Shown here piece after piece: positions 27,099 to 37,179 of a stretch of 53,222 bases of DNA. A program made the translations under genes and the position numbers. A model generated the notes under the pieces. The model searched no databases and was not told the origin of the DNA. It saw only the letters and a list, made by a program, of their open reading frames with translations. Origin of the DNA: Fluoribacter gormanii (GTDB lineage Bacteria; Pseudomonadota; Gammaproteobacteria; Legionellales; Legionellaceae); assembly GCF_900156395.1 (NCBI RefSeq), contig NZ_FTNL01000025.1, positions 1-53,222 of the forward strand, read 5' to 3'. Each line of letters begins with the position of its first letter. Positions within the stretch are counted from its first letter, which is position 1.

Positions 27099-28067
27099 CT
27101 ACCTTTGTTGCCCTTGGCAAATTTTATCCGCTAAATAACCTACAGCTCCTGCATAATATATTGAATTATTATAGTGCAAAATCATCTTATAGTTAGGGAA
27201 GGTTAGGAAGGTAGGGCCACCTAATGGCTGAACAATACTGCCTTGCAGATTCTGATAAGGCAATGGTTCACCATTTTCTGTACGCACACCCAGTGCATTC
27301 CACTCACTCACAGGCTTCACAATGGTTTTGCCTTCCAGAGCCATATCGAATTTACGAGGTAATTTGACTTGGATAGCCCAAGGCTCACCTGTTTGCCATC
27401 CATTTTGCTTCATGTAATTTGCAATTGAAGCAAAGACATCAGGTTTACTTCTCCAGATATCCTTTCGCCCATCACCATCATAATCAACCGCATATTTCAC
27501 CCAGCTTGAAGGTAAGAACTGGGGTTGACCTGAGGCACCTGCCCACTCACCTTTGAAATCGGCTAAATCTACATGCCCTTCATCCAAGATATGCAAAGCA
27601 ATAAATAATTCTTTACGGAAAAACTCTTTACGATTGGAATCATAAGCTAAGGTGGCTAACGCTTTTACTACAGGGAAATTACCCATATAAGTACCATAAC
27701 TGGTTTCCATTCCCCAAAATGAAACGATGAAACAGGGATTTACCCCATATTTTTTGGCCACAGCTTCCAAGACCTCTTGGTTCTTCTTGAATTCCTTACG
27801 TCCTATAGCAATTCTGTAATTATCAACGCGTGTATTACGGTATTTAATGAACGTGAGTCGATGTTCGGGTTGGGAGCGTAAAAAACCCTTAATTTGATGG
27901 CTTGGCTCATGGATACCTGCAAACGCCTTATCAAAAGTTTCTGGTGAAACTCCTTGTTGCAATGCTTCCGCTCGAACACCAGCGACCCAATCATTCCAAT
28001 TCTGTTGTGCGAAGGCAACATGATGTACCAGAACGTATGCGATTATCGCAAGTCCCCATTTTTTCAT
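27099..28067 (-). CDS. mltB: Lytic murein transglycosylase B
   Basis: 322-aa periplasmic transglycosylase that cleaves peptidoglycan glycan strands. An N-terminal signal peptide (MKKWGLAIIAYVLVHHVAFA) lacks a lipobox, so this is a soluble form. The catalytic region is visible as SFWGMETSYGTYMG, where Glu is the catalytic acid, followed by LATLAYDSNRKEFFRKEL and GEWAGASGQPQFLPSSW. Length and order fit the SltB/MltB family. GGGGG precedes the ATG. Co-directional with msr, 4 bases apart. Confidence 0.95.
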   Translation of the reverse strand: MKKWGLAIIAYVLVHHVAFAQQNWNDWVAGVRAEALQQGVSPETFDKAFAGIHEPSHQIKGFLRSQPEHRLTFIKYRNTRVDNYRIAIGRKEFKKNQEVLEAVAKKYGVNPCFIVSFWGMETSYGTYMGNFPVVKALATLAYDSNRKEFFRKELFIALHILDEGHVDLADFKGEWAGASGQPQFLPSSWVKYAVDYDGDGRKDIWRSKPDVFASIANYMKQNGWQTGEPWAIQVKLPRKFDMALEGKTIVKPVSEWNALGVRTENGEPLPYQNLQGSIVQPLGGPTFLTFPNYKMILHYNNSIYYAGAVGYLADKICQGQQR

Positions 28068-28219
28068 AGCCTATCCCCCTGATTTTTTTGTTACTTAATT
28101 GCCATCTCAATATTTAAGATAGACCATTTATTATAAAAACAAGCCGCCTCGTTGAACAGTAAAATCCTGAAAGAACTCAAGTTGCCGCTGTACCTCACTA
28201 CCATTGACTTATGAATTGT

Positions 28220-28303
28220 TGTCATTCCCGCAACAGCAGGAATCTATTCTCGCACCGCTATTGTGCTTGATTAGAAATAAGTTCCCGCCTGCGCGGGAAC
28301 GAC
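28220..28303. repeat. 84-bp inverted-repeat element, copy 2
   Basis: Begins TGTCATTCCCGC and ends with GTTCCCGCCTGCGCGGGAACGAC, in the 309-base gap between mltB and the small secreted protein gene. The interior shares ATTCT and AGAAATA with the 52045 copy. No other feature is seen in this gap. Confidence 0.6.
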
Positions 28304-28376
28304 TAAAAATCTAAGTCGTGGCAGTTCTACTGGGCCTCTGTCCAGGCCACCAACGTCAAGAATTATACAGTGAGCA

Positions 28377-28529
28377 TTAAAGTGCTTCCATAAAAGCTGT
28401 TAAATCCGCCTTTTCTTCTTGGGTTAACTGTAATTGCAAGACCAGGTTAAAAAATTCTACAGTATTAGCAAAAGCAGAGGAGACAATACCTGCTGTTAGG
28501 ACCAGCACTCCTAGAGATCTTTTTGCCAT
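28377..28529 (-). CDS. Very small secreted protein with a cytochrome-peroxidase-like tail (50 aa)
   Basis: The frame encodes a good signal peptide (MAKRSLGVLVLTAGIVSSAFA, cleavage after residue 21) and a 29-residue mature part ending LTQEEKADLTAFMEAL. That ending resembles the extreme C-terminus of dihaem cytochrome c peroxidases and MauG-like proteins. It may be a real tiny protein or the fused ends of a deleted peroxidase gene. No strong ribosome site is seen; an in-frame ATG 12 bases upstream is an alternative start. Confidence 0.5.
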   Translation of the reverse strand: MAKRSLGVLVLTAGIVSSAFANTVEFFNLVLQLQLTQEEKADLTAFMEAL

Positions 28530-28612
28530 ATATAAGTCCATTTAGATGAAAATAATTTTTTCATCATAAAGTACTTATAAATTCCGTGCAATAGAGCGTA
28601 AACGCATACATC

Positions 28613-29806
28613 TTACTCACTACGCAAAGAAACCACAGGTTCCAACTTTGCAGCACGCCGGGCAGGATAAAAGCCAAAGAAAATTCCAGTGGCAGCTGAT
28701 ACCAAAAAGCCTGCTATAGGAGGCAAAAGATAGATTGAAAAATTCCAATCACTAAAATAAGCCAAAATACGGGTGCAGATTAATCCTAGAATAACCCCAA
28801 GTATGCCTCCCAATAAAGAAAGTATGACCGATTCGACTAAAAACAAAGCTTGAATTTCACTATTTTTGGCTCCAACCGCTTTACGAATACCAATTTCTTT
28901 TCTCCGTTCGCTTACTGAAACCAACATGACGTTCATCACGCCAATTCCTCCTACCAACAGCGAAATTCCTCCGATCACAGCCAGTAATAAGGTAAAAATT
29001 TGCCCCTGGTTTTCCATGCTGGCAATAATTTGCTTTGCACTACGTGAAAAAACACTTAGTTTGGGAGCAATTGAGCCAACCATTTGCTTTATTTCCTCAA
29101 TTACTTCATCTATGGGACTATCAGGCTTCAATTCCAGAACCACATTATTTACTTTCGCTTCTTTACTAATCAGACTAATGCCAGCCAATGGAACAATTGC
29201 AGCCTGATTGATGTCTTCATTGAAAAACCCATTTTCCTTCCAAGGTTCAGCCACGCCGATGATTGTGTATAAAGAATGCCCTATACGTAATTGCTTTCCT
29301 ATTGGATCATCAAAACTTATCTCCTTGATTTGTCGTGCTAAACCTGCACCAATAACGCAGTAATGCTCATATGATTCAACAAAAGAAACAAAATGTCCCG
29401 CGGCTAATTTGATATGAACAATTTTCGGCAAATGCTCATCGGCCCCGATGACTGCTCCTTGCATTAATTTTCCTTGGAAACTTAATGGTTGATAGGCAGT
29501 GCTATAAGGTGCCATGTCGATAATATAGGGTATACGATCCGACATCTGTTCCCATTGCGCGGCAGAGATTGATTCCATACTGCCAGAAGATTTATCTGTG
29601 GTTTTTGGATAAACAGCTATTGCTAATAAATCCGTACCTAAGGCCTTAAATTGAGCTAATGCTTTTTCTGTAGCCAACTGACCACAACTTATTAATGCAA
29701 CAACTGCTGCAGTACCCACTAAAATGCCCAAAACTGCCAAAAAGGAACGCAACTTGGCGGCAGTCAAATTCACTAAAGCTTGCTGACAATGTCCGGAAAA
29801 ATTCAT
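28613..29806 (-). CDS. ABC exporter permease, MacB/FtsX type
   Basis: 397-aa permease. A first membrane helix at about residues 22-45 (LRSFLAVLGILVGTAAVVALIS) is followed by a periplasmic MacB_PCD domain and three C-terminal helices. The FtsX-type signature GGIGVMNVMLVSVSERRKEIGIRKAVGA is present. Here ATPase and permease are separate proteins rather than fused as in E. coli MacB. I start it at 29806, which overlaps the ATPase stop as ATGA. Last gene of the tripartite exporter operon. Confidence 0.93.
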   Translation of the reverse strand: MNFSGHCQQALVNLTAAKLRSFLAVLGILVGTAAVVALISCGQLATEKALAQFKALGTDLLAIAVYPKTTDKSSGSMESISAAQWEQMSDRIPYIIDMAPYSTAYQPLSFQGKLMQGAVIGADEHLPKIVHIKLAAGHFVSFVESYEHYCVIGAGLARQIKEISFDDPIGKQLRIGHSLYTIIGVAEPWKENGFFNEDINQAAIVPLAGISLISKEAKVNNVVLELKPDSPIDEVIEEIKQMVGSIAPKLSVFSRSAKQIIASMENQGQIFTLLLAVIGGISLLVGGIGVMNVMLVSVSERRKEIGIRKAVGAKNSEIQALFLVESVILSLLGGILGVILGLICTRILAYFSDWNFSIYLLPPIAGFLVSAATGIFFGFYPARRAAKLEPVVSLRSE

Positions 29807-30615
29807 GAACCCGTCTCCGTCATTACCACACCATCCACCAGAGTAATTTTTCGCTGACACAAAGCAGCGATCTGTTCATCGTGGGTAATCATAATGATGC
29901 TACGCCCTTGTGCGTGCAAACTTAAAAATAAATTCATTACTTCAGTACCGGTACGTGAATCAAGTGCACCGGTTGGTTCATCTGCCAAAATTACTTGGGG
30001 TTCGGTTACCAATGCACGAGCAATGGCTACACGTTGCTGTTGTCCCCCAGATAATTGGGTGGGTCGGTGCTGTGCATATTGACGCATTCCTACTCGTTCA
30101 AGTGCGGCGAGCACCCTTTCCTTAATTTCAGCAGCCCCAACACCGCGATAAATTAACGGCAACGCCACATTTTGCATCGCACTAAATCTTGGTAATAAAT
30201 TGAATTGCTGAAAAACAAAACCAATATTTTGATTTCGTAATTCGGCGGCTTCATCATCTGTTAAAGCAGCCACATTACGATTTTTCAATAGATAGGTTCC
30301 TTTATCTGCTTTATCCAGTAATCCCAGGATATTCATCAACGTCGATTTACCTGAACCAGAAGCGCCTACAATAGCAAGTAAATCGCCCTCATAGACCGTC
30401 AGAGACACTTCTTTTAATATTGTGGTACTAATTCCTTCGAGATGATAAGTCTTTACAATATCCGAAAGCATCATAAGCGGTTGCTGAGTCTTTTTCGTAT
30501 GACTAAGGTTCGATGTCATTGTGCGACTTAACAGCTTCTCAAGAATATTTGTATCCTCTGACACATCATCAGATGAGGTATTACTTGGACTGGAGTTAAT
30601 AACAAGATCACTCAT
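29803..30615 (-). CDS. ABC exporter ATP-binding protein, MacB/LolD type
   Basis: 270-aa ATPase. Walker A is GASGSGKST, Q-loop FVFQQFNLLPR, signature LSGGQQQRVAIARAL, Walker B VILADEPTGALD and H-loop ITHD. An unusual N-terminal extension of about 45 polar residues precedes the ABC domain. The start at 30615 overlaps the adaptor stop by 8 bases (ATGAGTGA). With the neighbouring permease, adaptor and TolC-like protein it completes a MacAB-TolC type exporter. Confidence 0.95.
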   Translation of the reverse strand: MSDLVINSSPSNTSSDDVSEDTNILEKLLSRTMTSNLSHTKKTQQPLMMLSDIVKTYHLEGISTTILKEVSLTVYEGDLLAIVGASGSGKSTLMNILGLLDKADKGTYLLKNRNVAALTDDEAAELRNQNIGFVFQQFNLLPRFSAMQNVALPLIYRGVGAAEIKERVLAALERVGMRQYAQHRPTQLSGGQQQRVAIARALVTEPQVILADEPTGALDSRTGTEVMNLFLSLHAQGRSIIMITHDEQIAALCQRKITLVDGVVMTETGS

Positions 30616-31756
30616 AAACCACCACATCACCGACTTTTAAACCGGTCTCGACAACAACTGAGTCTGCCTGTGCTGCCCCTGTTGTAATTACTCGTTTTTC
30701 TAGAGCCCCTGACTTGCTTTGTAACGTAACGATACTTTGCCCTTTTTCTCGCTTTATCGCAGCAATAGGGATAATGAGCTGCTTGCCATTATCCACACTT
30801 AATTCGATGGATGCACTCATACCTACTTTGATCCATTGTTGTTCTTGAGGGCTTAATTTCTTAACTTCAACTACTGCGGTAAAAAAGGGTAATCCATTAT
30901 TGTTTGATGCTTGTGCATTCACGGCAACCAATTGTCCTTTTAATTGATATTTACCAAAGGCAACTCCACTCACTAGAGCATCCATACCTGTTTGGATTTG
31001 GGTTATATCGATTTCTGGGACGTCAATTTCAATACTGATTCCGGATAAATCACCGATCAAGCCAATGACCTGGCCTGACTTAACTGTCGAGCCTACAGTA
31101 ACACGTACACTTTTATCCTCACCTGCTTTAGGTGGGTATAACAAGATTCCATCTCGCGGTGATTTTAAACGAATCACGTTATGATTTGAGGCCAAAATTT
31201 TTTTTATCTTATCGAAATCAGCCAAACTTAATGCAGATAAATTTTTGGGGCTATTTTCATCAAGCTTTTCCAACATTTCCATCAGTTTCCGCGTGGATTG
31301 CATTAAAGTAACCCGTCCCGTATCCACATTTGATTTCTCGCTCAAGTAATTATTTTTGGATAATAAACCCGCATCCCATAAATCCTGAGTCCCAACAAAT
31401 TTGGCTTTAGCTATGGTGTAACTGTCTTTGGCTTTTAAGTATTCTGTTAAAGTATCATTAAACTGTCGCTGCAATTCGGTTGAGTTTAAAGTTAAAATCA
31501 CATCGCCTTTTTTGATTAATTGTCCATAATGAAAATTCATTGTTTCGACCACCGCCTCCATTGGGCTGGCTATAGTATTTTCATGTAACGGTTGTACTGT
31601 TCCGGTAAAATGCAGTGTTTTATGCAAAGTCTGTTCTTCGACTTTATACTGATGCAATACTACTTTTTTTTGCTCTTCATGGTGACCACATGAAGACACA
31701 AGAAACCCGATTAAAAATAAAATGATGACTTTTGACGTGTTTAAATACCTATTCAT
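30608..31756 (-). CDS. Periplasmic adaptor lipoprotein, MacA/HlyD family
   Basis: 382-aa membrane-fusion protein. The N-terminus is a lipoprotein signal with lipobox LVSSC (Cys23). The biotinyl-lipoyl halves (TIASPMEAVVETMNFHYGQLIKKGDVILTL and later IRLKSPRDGILLYPP) flank a coiled-coil hairpin at about residues 95-185. The beta-barrel and MP domains follow. It overlaps the TolC-like gene by four bases and links the ABC permease to the outer-membrane channel. Confidence 0.94.
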   Translation of the reverse strand: MNRYLNTSKVIILFLIGFLVSSCGHHEEQKKVVLHQYKVEEQTLHKTLHFTGTVQPLHENTIASPMEAVVETMNFHYGQLIKKGDVILTLNSTELQRQFNDTLTEYLKAKDSYTIAKAKFVGTQDLWDAGLLSKNNYLSEKSNVDTGRVTLMQSTRKLMEMLEKLDENSPKNLSALSLADFDKIKKILASNHNVIRLKSPRDGILLYPPKAGEDKSVRVTVGSTVKSGQVIGLIGDLSGISIEIDVPEIDITQIQTGMDALVSGVAFGKYQLKGQLVAVNAQASNNNGLPFFTAVVEVKKLSPQEQQWIKVGMSASIELSVDNGKQLIIPIAAIKREKGQSIVTLQSKSGALEKRVITTGAAQADSVVVETGLKVGDVVVYE

Positions 31757-33525
31757 CCACCATACCTTAATTTAATTTGCCAATGATTCAGCGTTGTTCC
31801 CAAAACTCTTTGCAGGTTTGATATCTGATTTAGATATGCAATTTTTGCATTGATTAATCCAGATTGTGCTTGAATCAGTTGATTTTGAGTATTATTCACA
31901 TCCAACGCACTGGATATACCCGCTTGTTGTTTCTTCTTCTCCAATGCATAAGATTGCTCCGCTAATTTCACTTGTTTTAGAGCTAATTGATAACGTTTGG
32001 CTAAACTTCTTATATTATTGATGGTATTAGTTACATTGGTTATTAATGCTCGTTTTGTAGCAAGTAAGTTTAACCGGTCTTTTTCCAAGCGCACTTTGGC
32101 ATTAATTAATTGACTGCGGCGGCTGATGTCATGCAAAGGGACCGTTAATGTCACACGAGCGGCCTCCGTTATATTATTTCCATTATAAATGCCATTAAAT
32201 CCACCATTCACGCCTGTCACATCATTAACAACCCCACTTTGTATATTACCGGACACATCCAGCTGCCATAATTGTTGATTTTTAGCCACTTTATAAGCTC
32301 GTTCATCAGCTCGTAATGTCATCTTTTGTGCTAAATAAACCGTATTATGACTCAATGCTTGTTCAATAGATTGTTGCAAATCAGGAACGGCAAGCTTATC
32401 TAGCGCGACGTCGCTAGGAACAGATATATGCATTTCCGGATCCAGTCCAATTGTCTGCAACAGATCCTGCGCTGAAGTTTCGAAATCATTTTCTGCCTGC
32501 TCTACCATCAAACTTAATGATTCAATTTGGTACGACTGCTGAATATTACCCGTTGGCTCTAATTGGCCCGCCTTTATTTTTTTTTCATTAATTTCATACG
32601 ATTTCTTTGCCTCTTTTAATTGCAAACGCTGATTCTGTAAATTATTTCCACTTAAAATAAGCATGCGATAGGCCACAATAACTTGGGTGACTTGATCCGC
32701 AACAGATTGCTGCAAGTTCAATTTGTTCAGCCATTCGTTATCCTCAGCATCTAAAAGGGCTGCTTCATTCACTGCCTTTCCAAAACCACGTAATAAAGGC
32801 TGGGTCAAAGAAAAATTCAAAACAGGATTGTAATTGTTATTTTCATTGACGTTATTATTTATCGATAAATTAGCTTCTGTGCCAAGCTTTGTTTTCAAAT
32901 TAAACTCAGGACTGCCAAGGAGCGTATGTGTGGTATCACTACCCACGCCATTAAACTTACTTTTTTGAATTACTCCAGAAGCACCCAACGCATATTGCAA
33001 TTCAAACTGGTTATGTGCCAAACGCAATTGATAACGCTGTACAATTCGATCCAATTCGGCATTTTGAATATTGGGGTTATATCGCAAAGCCAATAAAATT
33101 GCTTCTCTTAAGCTCAATTGGTGGATGATTTTATTTCGAGAGGCAGGAGAGGTTGGCAGCTCTATCCAGTTGTGCAACATAAACTCTGGATTCTCTATCG
33201 CTTTTTGTAGCCGTTCTTCTGCGTGTTTTACGTTTACATCTTCTGCACTAGGAAGTGACCAGGAGTTAGATCCAAACAGGCAACAGAGTGAGAACAAAGT
33301 AATGGCCTTTCTTTGCCTACGTCTCGTGGCTTGTACACGAGATCCAATGGCGTTGTGAGACTCCCAGATTCCGCCGGCACCCCCGAAAACAACTCGTGGG
33401 AGCGGGACGTAATTCGCAGATAAGCAGTGTCGAAAAAACAAAGTTTTTATATCGTTCAGGCTGCCAAAAACAGGCCATCGCTTATAGGATAAACGAACGG
33501 AGTTAAATTTTTTTAGTAACATCAT
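31753..33525 (-). CDS. TolC-family outer membrane efflux protein with unusual N-terminal extension
   Basis: 590 aa from the ATG that overlaps the apaH stop (ATGATG). Two outer-membrane efflux repeats are seen: one beginning [23 protein letters not shown] and a second beginning around [16 protein letters not shown], with long coiled helices. The signal-peptide-like segment [22 protein letters not shown] lies some 75 residues after the ATG. The intervening sequence is low in protein character, includes an inverted repeat (TCTCGTG with CACGAGA near 33326-33346), and looks like a repeat element inserted in frame. Translation may really begin elsewhere. It forms the exit duct of the exporter operon. 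Confidence 0.88.
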   Translation of the reverse strand: MMLLKKFNSVRLSYKRWPVFGSLNDIKTLFFRHCLSANYVPLPRVVFGGAGGIWESHNAIGSRVQATRRRQRKAITLFSLCCLFGSNSWSLPSAEDVNVKHAEERLQKAIENPEFMLHNWIELPTSPASRNKIIHQLSLREAILLALRYNPNIQNAELDRIVQRYQLRLAHNQFELQYALGASGVIQKSKFNGVGSDTTHTLLGSPEFNLKTKLGTEANLSINNNVNENNNYNPVLNFSLTQPLLRGFGKAVNEAALLDAEDNEWLNKLNLQQSVADQVTQVIVAYRMLILSGNNLQNQRLQLKEAKKSYEINEKKIKAGQLEPTGNIQQSYQIESLSLMVEQAENDFETSAQDLLQTIGLDPEMHISVPSDVALDKLAVPDLQQSIEQALSHNTVYLAQKMTLRADERAYKVAKNQQLWQLDVSGNIQSGVVNDVTGVNGGFNGIYNGNNITEAARVTLTVPLHDISRRSQLINAKVRLEKDRLNLLATKRALITNVTNTINNIRSLAKRYQLALKQVKLAEQSYALEKKKQQAGISSALDVNNTQNQLIQAQSGLINAKIAYLNQISNLQRVLGTTLNHWQIKLRYGG

Positions 33526-34337
33526 TTTTTGTTCCACACTGCAAATCGTTGCATATCCTGCAAGCGCAATGCAGTTAATTGGCCACCCCACAAACATCCA
33601 GTATCTATTGCATGAATTTTAGGATGAGGACATTTCCCCATTAAAGCAGCCCAATGCCCAAAAACAATATTCACATCAATTTCTTTACGATGGGGTACTT
33701 CATACCAAGGATAAAGATTTGCAGGCGCTTGAGCAATAGTCCCTTTATAACTCAACTCGAGTTTTCCTTTGGCATCACAAAAACGCATGCGTGTATAATA
33801 ATTAGTAATCACCCGCAGTTTGTCCATCCCTTGCAAATCGTCAGACCATATATCCGGTTGATTGCCATATAGATGCGATAAAAAGTCGCGGTATCTATCG
33901 CCCGCAAGCACTTCTTCAAGCTCTTTAGCAAATTGGATTGCATGTGGCAGATCCCATAAAGGACAAATTCCAGCATGACACATCACCACATTAAGTTCTG
34001 GTGAGTAATACAAAATGGATTGCTTTCTCAACCAATGCCCGAGTGCTTCACCATCTCTGGCCTGCATGACTTCGTGCAATGTATCATCATGACCTTTCCA
34101 CGGCCGATTACCAAATAATGAGGCTAATAGATGTAAGTCATGATTGCCTAAAGTAACTCTTGGCATAACAGGTAAGGAACTGACAAAACGCAAAACAGCT
34201 AAGGAATCAGGTCCACGATTCACTAAATCGCCAACGAACCATAAGCGATCCGCCTTATCATCAAAATCGATTAATTCCAACAGTCGTTGTAACGGCTCGT
34301 AACAACCCTGCACATCACCAATTGCATAATCAGGCAC
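33522..34337 (-). CDS. apaH: Diadenosine tetraphosphatase ApaH (symmetrical)
   Basis: 271-aa calcineurin-like phosphoesterase that splits Ap4A into two ADP. The metal motifs are [12 protein letters not shown] near residue 5, [12 protein letters not shown] near 35, LGNHD near 63, and [11 protein letters not shown] near 120. Length is typical. It overlaps the upstream TraI_2-like gene by 8 bases. In enterobacteria apaH also follows rsmA, so the neighbourhood is conserved apart from the extra gene. Confidence 0.97.
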   Translation of the reverse strand: MPDYAIGDVQGCYEPLQRLLELIDFDDKADRLWFVGDLVNRGPDSLAVLRFVSSLPVMPRVTLGNHDLHLLASLFGNRPWKGHDDTLHEVMQARDGEALGHWLRKQSILYYSPELNVVMCHAGICPLWDLPHAIQFAKELEEVLAGDRYRDFLSHLYGNQPDIWSDDLQGMDKLRVITNYYTRMRFCDAKGKLELSYKGTIAQAPANLYPWYEVPHRKEIDVNIVFGHWAALMGKCPHPKIHAIDTGCLWGGQLTALRLQDMQRFAVWNKK

Positions 34338-35682
34338 CGTTTTTTGCTCCTGGCCTCAATGCGCTCCCTTCGTTTTCAATCGCATGCCATTTTCCTGCGG
34401 CATCTAATTTATGCAACGAGTTAGTCAAACCAATATTTTGTTGCTGGATAAACTGACTGCTAAATTGTGCTTTATGAATCAATTCCGTTGCCGACATGGA
34501 CTCTACTTTACCTGTATTTGGATTAACCACTTTTACAGATTCAGGTAAAGCAAGTGCATACTTGGAAAATACAACTCCTGTCTCCATTTGATTTTTAGTC
34601 TCAAATCGACTTAATACGCCACCATCAGCAGCACGATTATGTAAACCCAAAGATACAAATCCATTTTGTGCCGCTTGCCAATTTTTATATTCAGGGTGTT
34701 CGCGTACGAATAATTGAAACATTTCCGCACACATCAACATACCTCCGGGTACCATAAATAAAGGAGCTTTATTGATCATAATCCGGCCTGAGTCTAAAGC
34801 CTTAATCATCCATTGGATAAAATCCATACCGACGGCCTGTTCCTTCTCTAATAAGGTTTCTGGCTGGCCATCAGAAAAAGTACCAGCCCGATAACGCCCT
34901 CCACCAGAAGTTGCGACAATACCTCGTGACATAAATTCAAGCAAATAACGCTGAATCGCTATTGCTTCGGCTCGAATTAATATGGCACCCAAAGTGCCAG
35001 CAGAGCGCTCATCCTCATTCAATAATGCAAGCCAAACTGCAAGCACTTCAGAATTAGAAGCGATCCAGGCAAAACCACTTCCTGGCATTATTGCTCTTGC
35101 CAATAACAAATTCAGACGACATCGAAATTCTATTTCAGGTTCTTTTTGAAACTCGTAAAAGTAATAAATCCCTGTACTGGTCATACTTTCAAGCAAAGGA
35201 TTCCATTCTTTTAAAAACTGACCGTTTAGATCATAAAAACTAACCCGGTAATCAACAAATAACTTGCCTATGCCTTGAAGAAGTGCGGCTGAAAAAAGAG
35301 CATATTGCCAAAGCTTTTGTTCTTCAGATAGTAAATCCGGTTGCTCCTGCACCATGAATTCCTGAAAAAGACTCAATGCCGCTTCTGTACGGTTCAGAGC
35401 ATGATCGATCAAACCGCCTTGCTGCGAGTAATAACTGTTCGCTGTCTCGGGCAAATTTTGGCAATAGTGAACTAAATTATCGATAAGAATGCCACATAAA
35501 CTATCATACCGAGCCGTTTCCAGACCAGATAACATTCGCATCTTTTTCAATAAGATCTGTCTTTTGTCTTCCGACAAAAGAAGATTCGTATTGACGATCC
35601 GAGTTAAATCTTTTAAAGATTTACCTTGTGAGGACAAAGAACCTTTACGCTGACGTTGACGATGAAACAAAGCCATCTCCAT
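34330..35682 (-). CDS. TraI_2-like (HD-type, MobH-relaxase-related) protein
   Basis: 450-aa protein resembling the TraI_2 putative helicase/relaxase domain at residues about 40-320: [19 protein letters not shown] leads into [18 protein letters not shown], which carries the H-D-H-like HD element, then [14 protein letters not shown]. The C-terminal region (about 330-450) fits the accompanying C-terminal winged domain. No conjugation genes are nearby; it lies in the rsmA-apaH operon and is probably a domesticated chromosomal copy. Function unknown. Confidence 0.75.
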   Translation of the reverse strand: MEMALFHRQRQRKGSLSSQGKSLKDLTRIVNTNLLLSEDKRQILLKKMRMLSGLETARYDSLCGILIDNLVHYCQNLPETANSYYSQQGGLIDHALNRTEAALSLFQEFMVQEQPDLLSEEQKLWQYALFSAALLQGIGKLFVDYRVSFYDLNGQFLKEWNPLLESMTSTGIYYFYEFQKEPEIEFRCRLNLLLARAIMPGSGFAWIASNSEVLAVWLALLNEDERSAGTLGAILIRAEAIAIQRYLLEFMSRGIVATSGGGRYRAGTFSDGQPETLLEKEQAVGMDFIQWMIKALDSGRIMINKAPLFMVPGGMLMCAEMFQLFVREHPEYKNWQAAQNGFVSLGLHNRAADGGVLSRFETKNQMETGVVFSKYALALPESVKVVNPNTGKVESMSATELIHKAQFSSQFIQQQNIGLTNSLHKLDAAGKWHAIENEGSALRPGAKNGA

Positions 35683-35737
35683 AATAATTTAATAACTCCA
35701 AGTTGGAAAAATTATATCCATGATGATTAATTTTACA

Positions 35738-36535
35738 CTAATTAGAAATAAATTTCGCTAGTTGAACATATTCCGCAATGGAAATTTGTTCTGGTCTTTT
35801 ACTTCCATCAACACCCAAAGTGCATAATTGCTCAGCCGTTAGGATTCCTTTTAAGTTGTTATTCAACGTTTTACGACGCATGGAAAATGCACTAGCCACC
35901 AAACGCTCTAACTGCGTAACAGAAACCTTTTCAAAGGGGGAAACGCGATGGGGCACAAGACGAACTACCGCTGAATCTACTTTAGGCTGTGGCTCAAAAG
36001 ACTCAGGGGGAACATCAAACAAATGCTCTACAGCACAATGATATTGCAACATTACTGTTAATCGCCCATAAGCTTTGCTACCTGGTTGTGCCGCCATTCG
36101 CTCTACTACTTCTTTTTGCAACATAAAATGCATGTCCTCGATACAGGACACATACTGCAATAAATGAATAAGTAACGGTGTGGAGATATTATAAGGTAAA
36201 TTACCTACCACACGTAACCGAGAACCAAATTGGCTGTAATCAAGAGTTAACGCATCGGCAGCAATCAAATGCAATTTACCTTGTGCAATAGGCAGCGCTG
36301 CAAGATATTTTTGTAAATCGGTATCGATTTCAACCGCTGTCAAACGATTTAAACGGCGCAATAATGGCTCAGTTATAGCGCCAAGCCCAGGACCAATTTC
36401 CAACATATTATCGTCTGCTTGTGGATTAATAGCGCGTAGAATGCCATCAATAATATGTCGATTTTGTAAAAAATTCTGGCCAAAACGCTTGCGCGGGCTA
36501 TGCCTCACTATTGATCCCCGTAAAGTAAAAGCCAA
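35738..36535 (-). CDS. rsmA: 16S rRNA dimethyladenosine transferase RsmA (KsgA)
   Basis: Dimethylates A1518 and A1519 of 16S rRNA. Signatures: [10 protein letters not shown] near residues 16-25, the SAM motif [15 protein letters not shown] near 45-59, the catalytic [11 protein letters not shown] near 110-120, and [14 protein letters not shown]. The C-terminal helical domain with [14 protein letters not shown] is complete. 265 aa is typical. It heads the minus-strand rsmA-TraI_2-apaH-exporter series, followed after 55 bases. Confidence 0.98.
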   Translation of the reverse strand: MAFTLRGSIVRHSPRKRFGQNFLQNRHIIDGILRAINPQADDNMLEIGPGLGAITEPLLRRLNRLTAVEIDTDLQKYLAALPIAQGKLHLIAADALTLDYSQFGSRLRVVGNLPYNISTPLLIHLLQYVSCIEDMHFMLQKEVVERMAAQPGSKAYGRLTVMLQYHCAVEHLFDVPPESFEPQPKVDSAVVRLVPHRVSPFEKVSVTQLERLVASAFSMRRKTLNNNLKGILTAEQLCTLGVDGSKRPEQISIAEYVQLAKFISN

Positions 36536-36702
36536 TTATAACGCGCATCCTCAATAAAAAGTAGCCTGGATAAGGAGAAGAAAGCTCCCGGTTTTCCCCA
36601 AGCTGGGCGCAGCATGCTTTGAATACAAGTGACAAATTTATATAGCATAAACGTCAAAATTTGGTGTAAAATTCGCCCACTATGAACAATGCTGGAATCA
36701 CT

Positions 36703-37113
36703 ATGGCTTATAGAAAAATGTTAAAATCCAAAATCCATCGTGCGTGTGTCACTGAAGCTGATTTGGATTATGAGGGAAGCATTACTATTTCCCCTGAACT
36801 GCTTAAGGCAGCAAACATCTTACCTTATGAAGCAGTCAATGTCTGGAATATCACTGCAGGTACACGCTTTGAGACTTATGCGATTACCGGCAGACCAGGA
36901 TCTACTGAAATTTGTGTTAATGGAGCAGCAGCACATTTGGTAACTCCCGGCGATTTAATCATTATTGCCTCCTTTACTCAGGTATTAGAAGAAGAATGCG
37001 CCAGCCTGGTTCCTACCGTAGTTTTTGTCGATCAATTTAATCGTTTAAGAGAAATTCGACCCGAGAAAATTGGAACTAAAAACACAGGAATTAAAGAACT
37101 TGCCGAAGCTTAG
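36703..37113 (+). CDS. panD: Aspartate 1-decarboxylase PanD (pro-enzyme)
   Basis: Pyruvoyl enzyme that makes beta-alanine for pantothenate and coenzyme A. The self-cleavage site Gly-Ser is in DYEGSITISPEL, the ser becoming the pyruvoyl group. The MLKSKIHRACVTEADL start is diagnostic. I begin at 36703 because GGA lies upstream and the family starts there; an ATG seven codons earlier is in frame. 136 aa. A strong hairpin follows its stop. Confidence 0.97.
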   Translation: MAYRKMLKSKIHRACVTEADLDYEGSITISPELLKAANILPYEAVNVWNITAGTRFETYAITGRPGSTEICVNGAAAHLVTPGDLIIIASFTQVLEEECASLVPTVVFVDQFNRLREIRPEKIGTKNTGIKELAEA

Positions 37114-37118
37114 AAACC

Positions 37119-37145
37119 TCCCCCTCTCAATGCGTGAGAGGGGGA
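37119..37145 (+). terminator. Strong GC-rich hairpin after panD
   Basis: An 11-bp perfect stem (37119-37129 with 37135-37145) and 5-base loop start 6 bases after the panD stop. The following bases are A-rich rather than T-rich, so it may slow or end transcription before tatC without being a canonical intrinsic terminator. Confidence 0.5.
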
Positions 37146-37179
37146 ATAAAAAGCTTCCATTTATATTCTTACAGATCCC

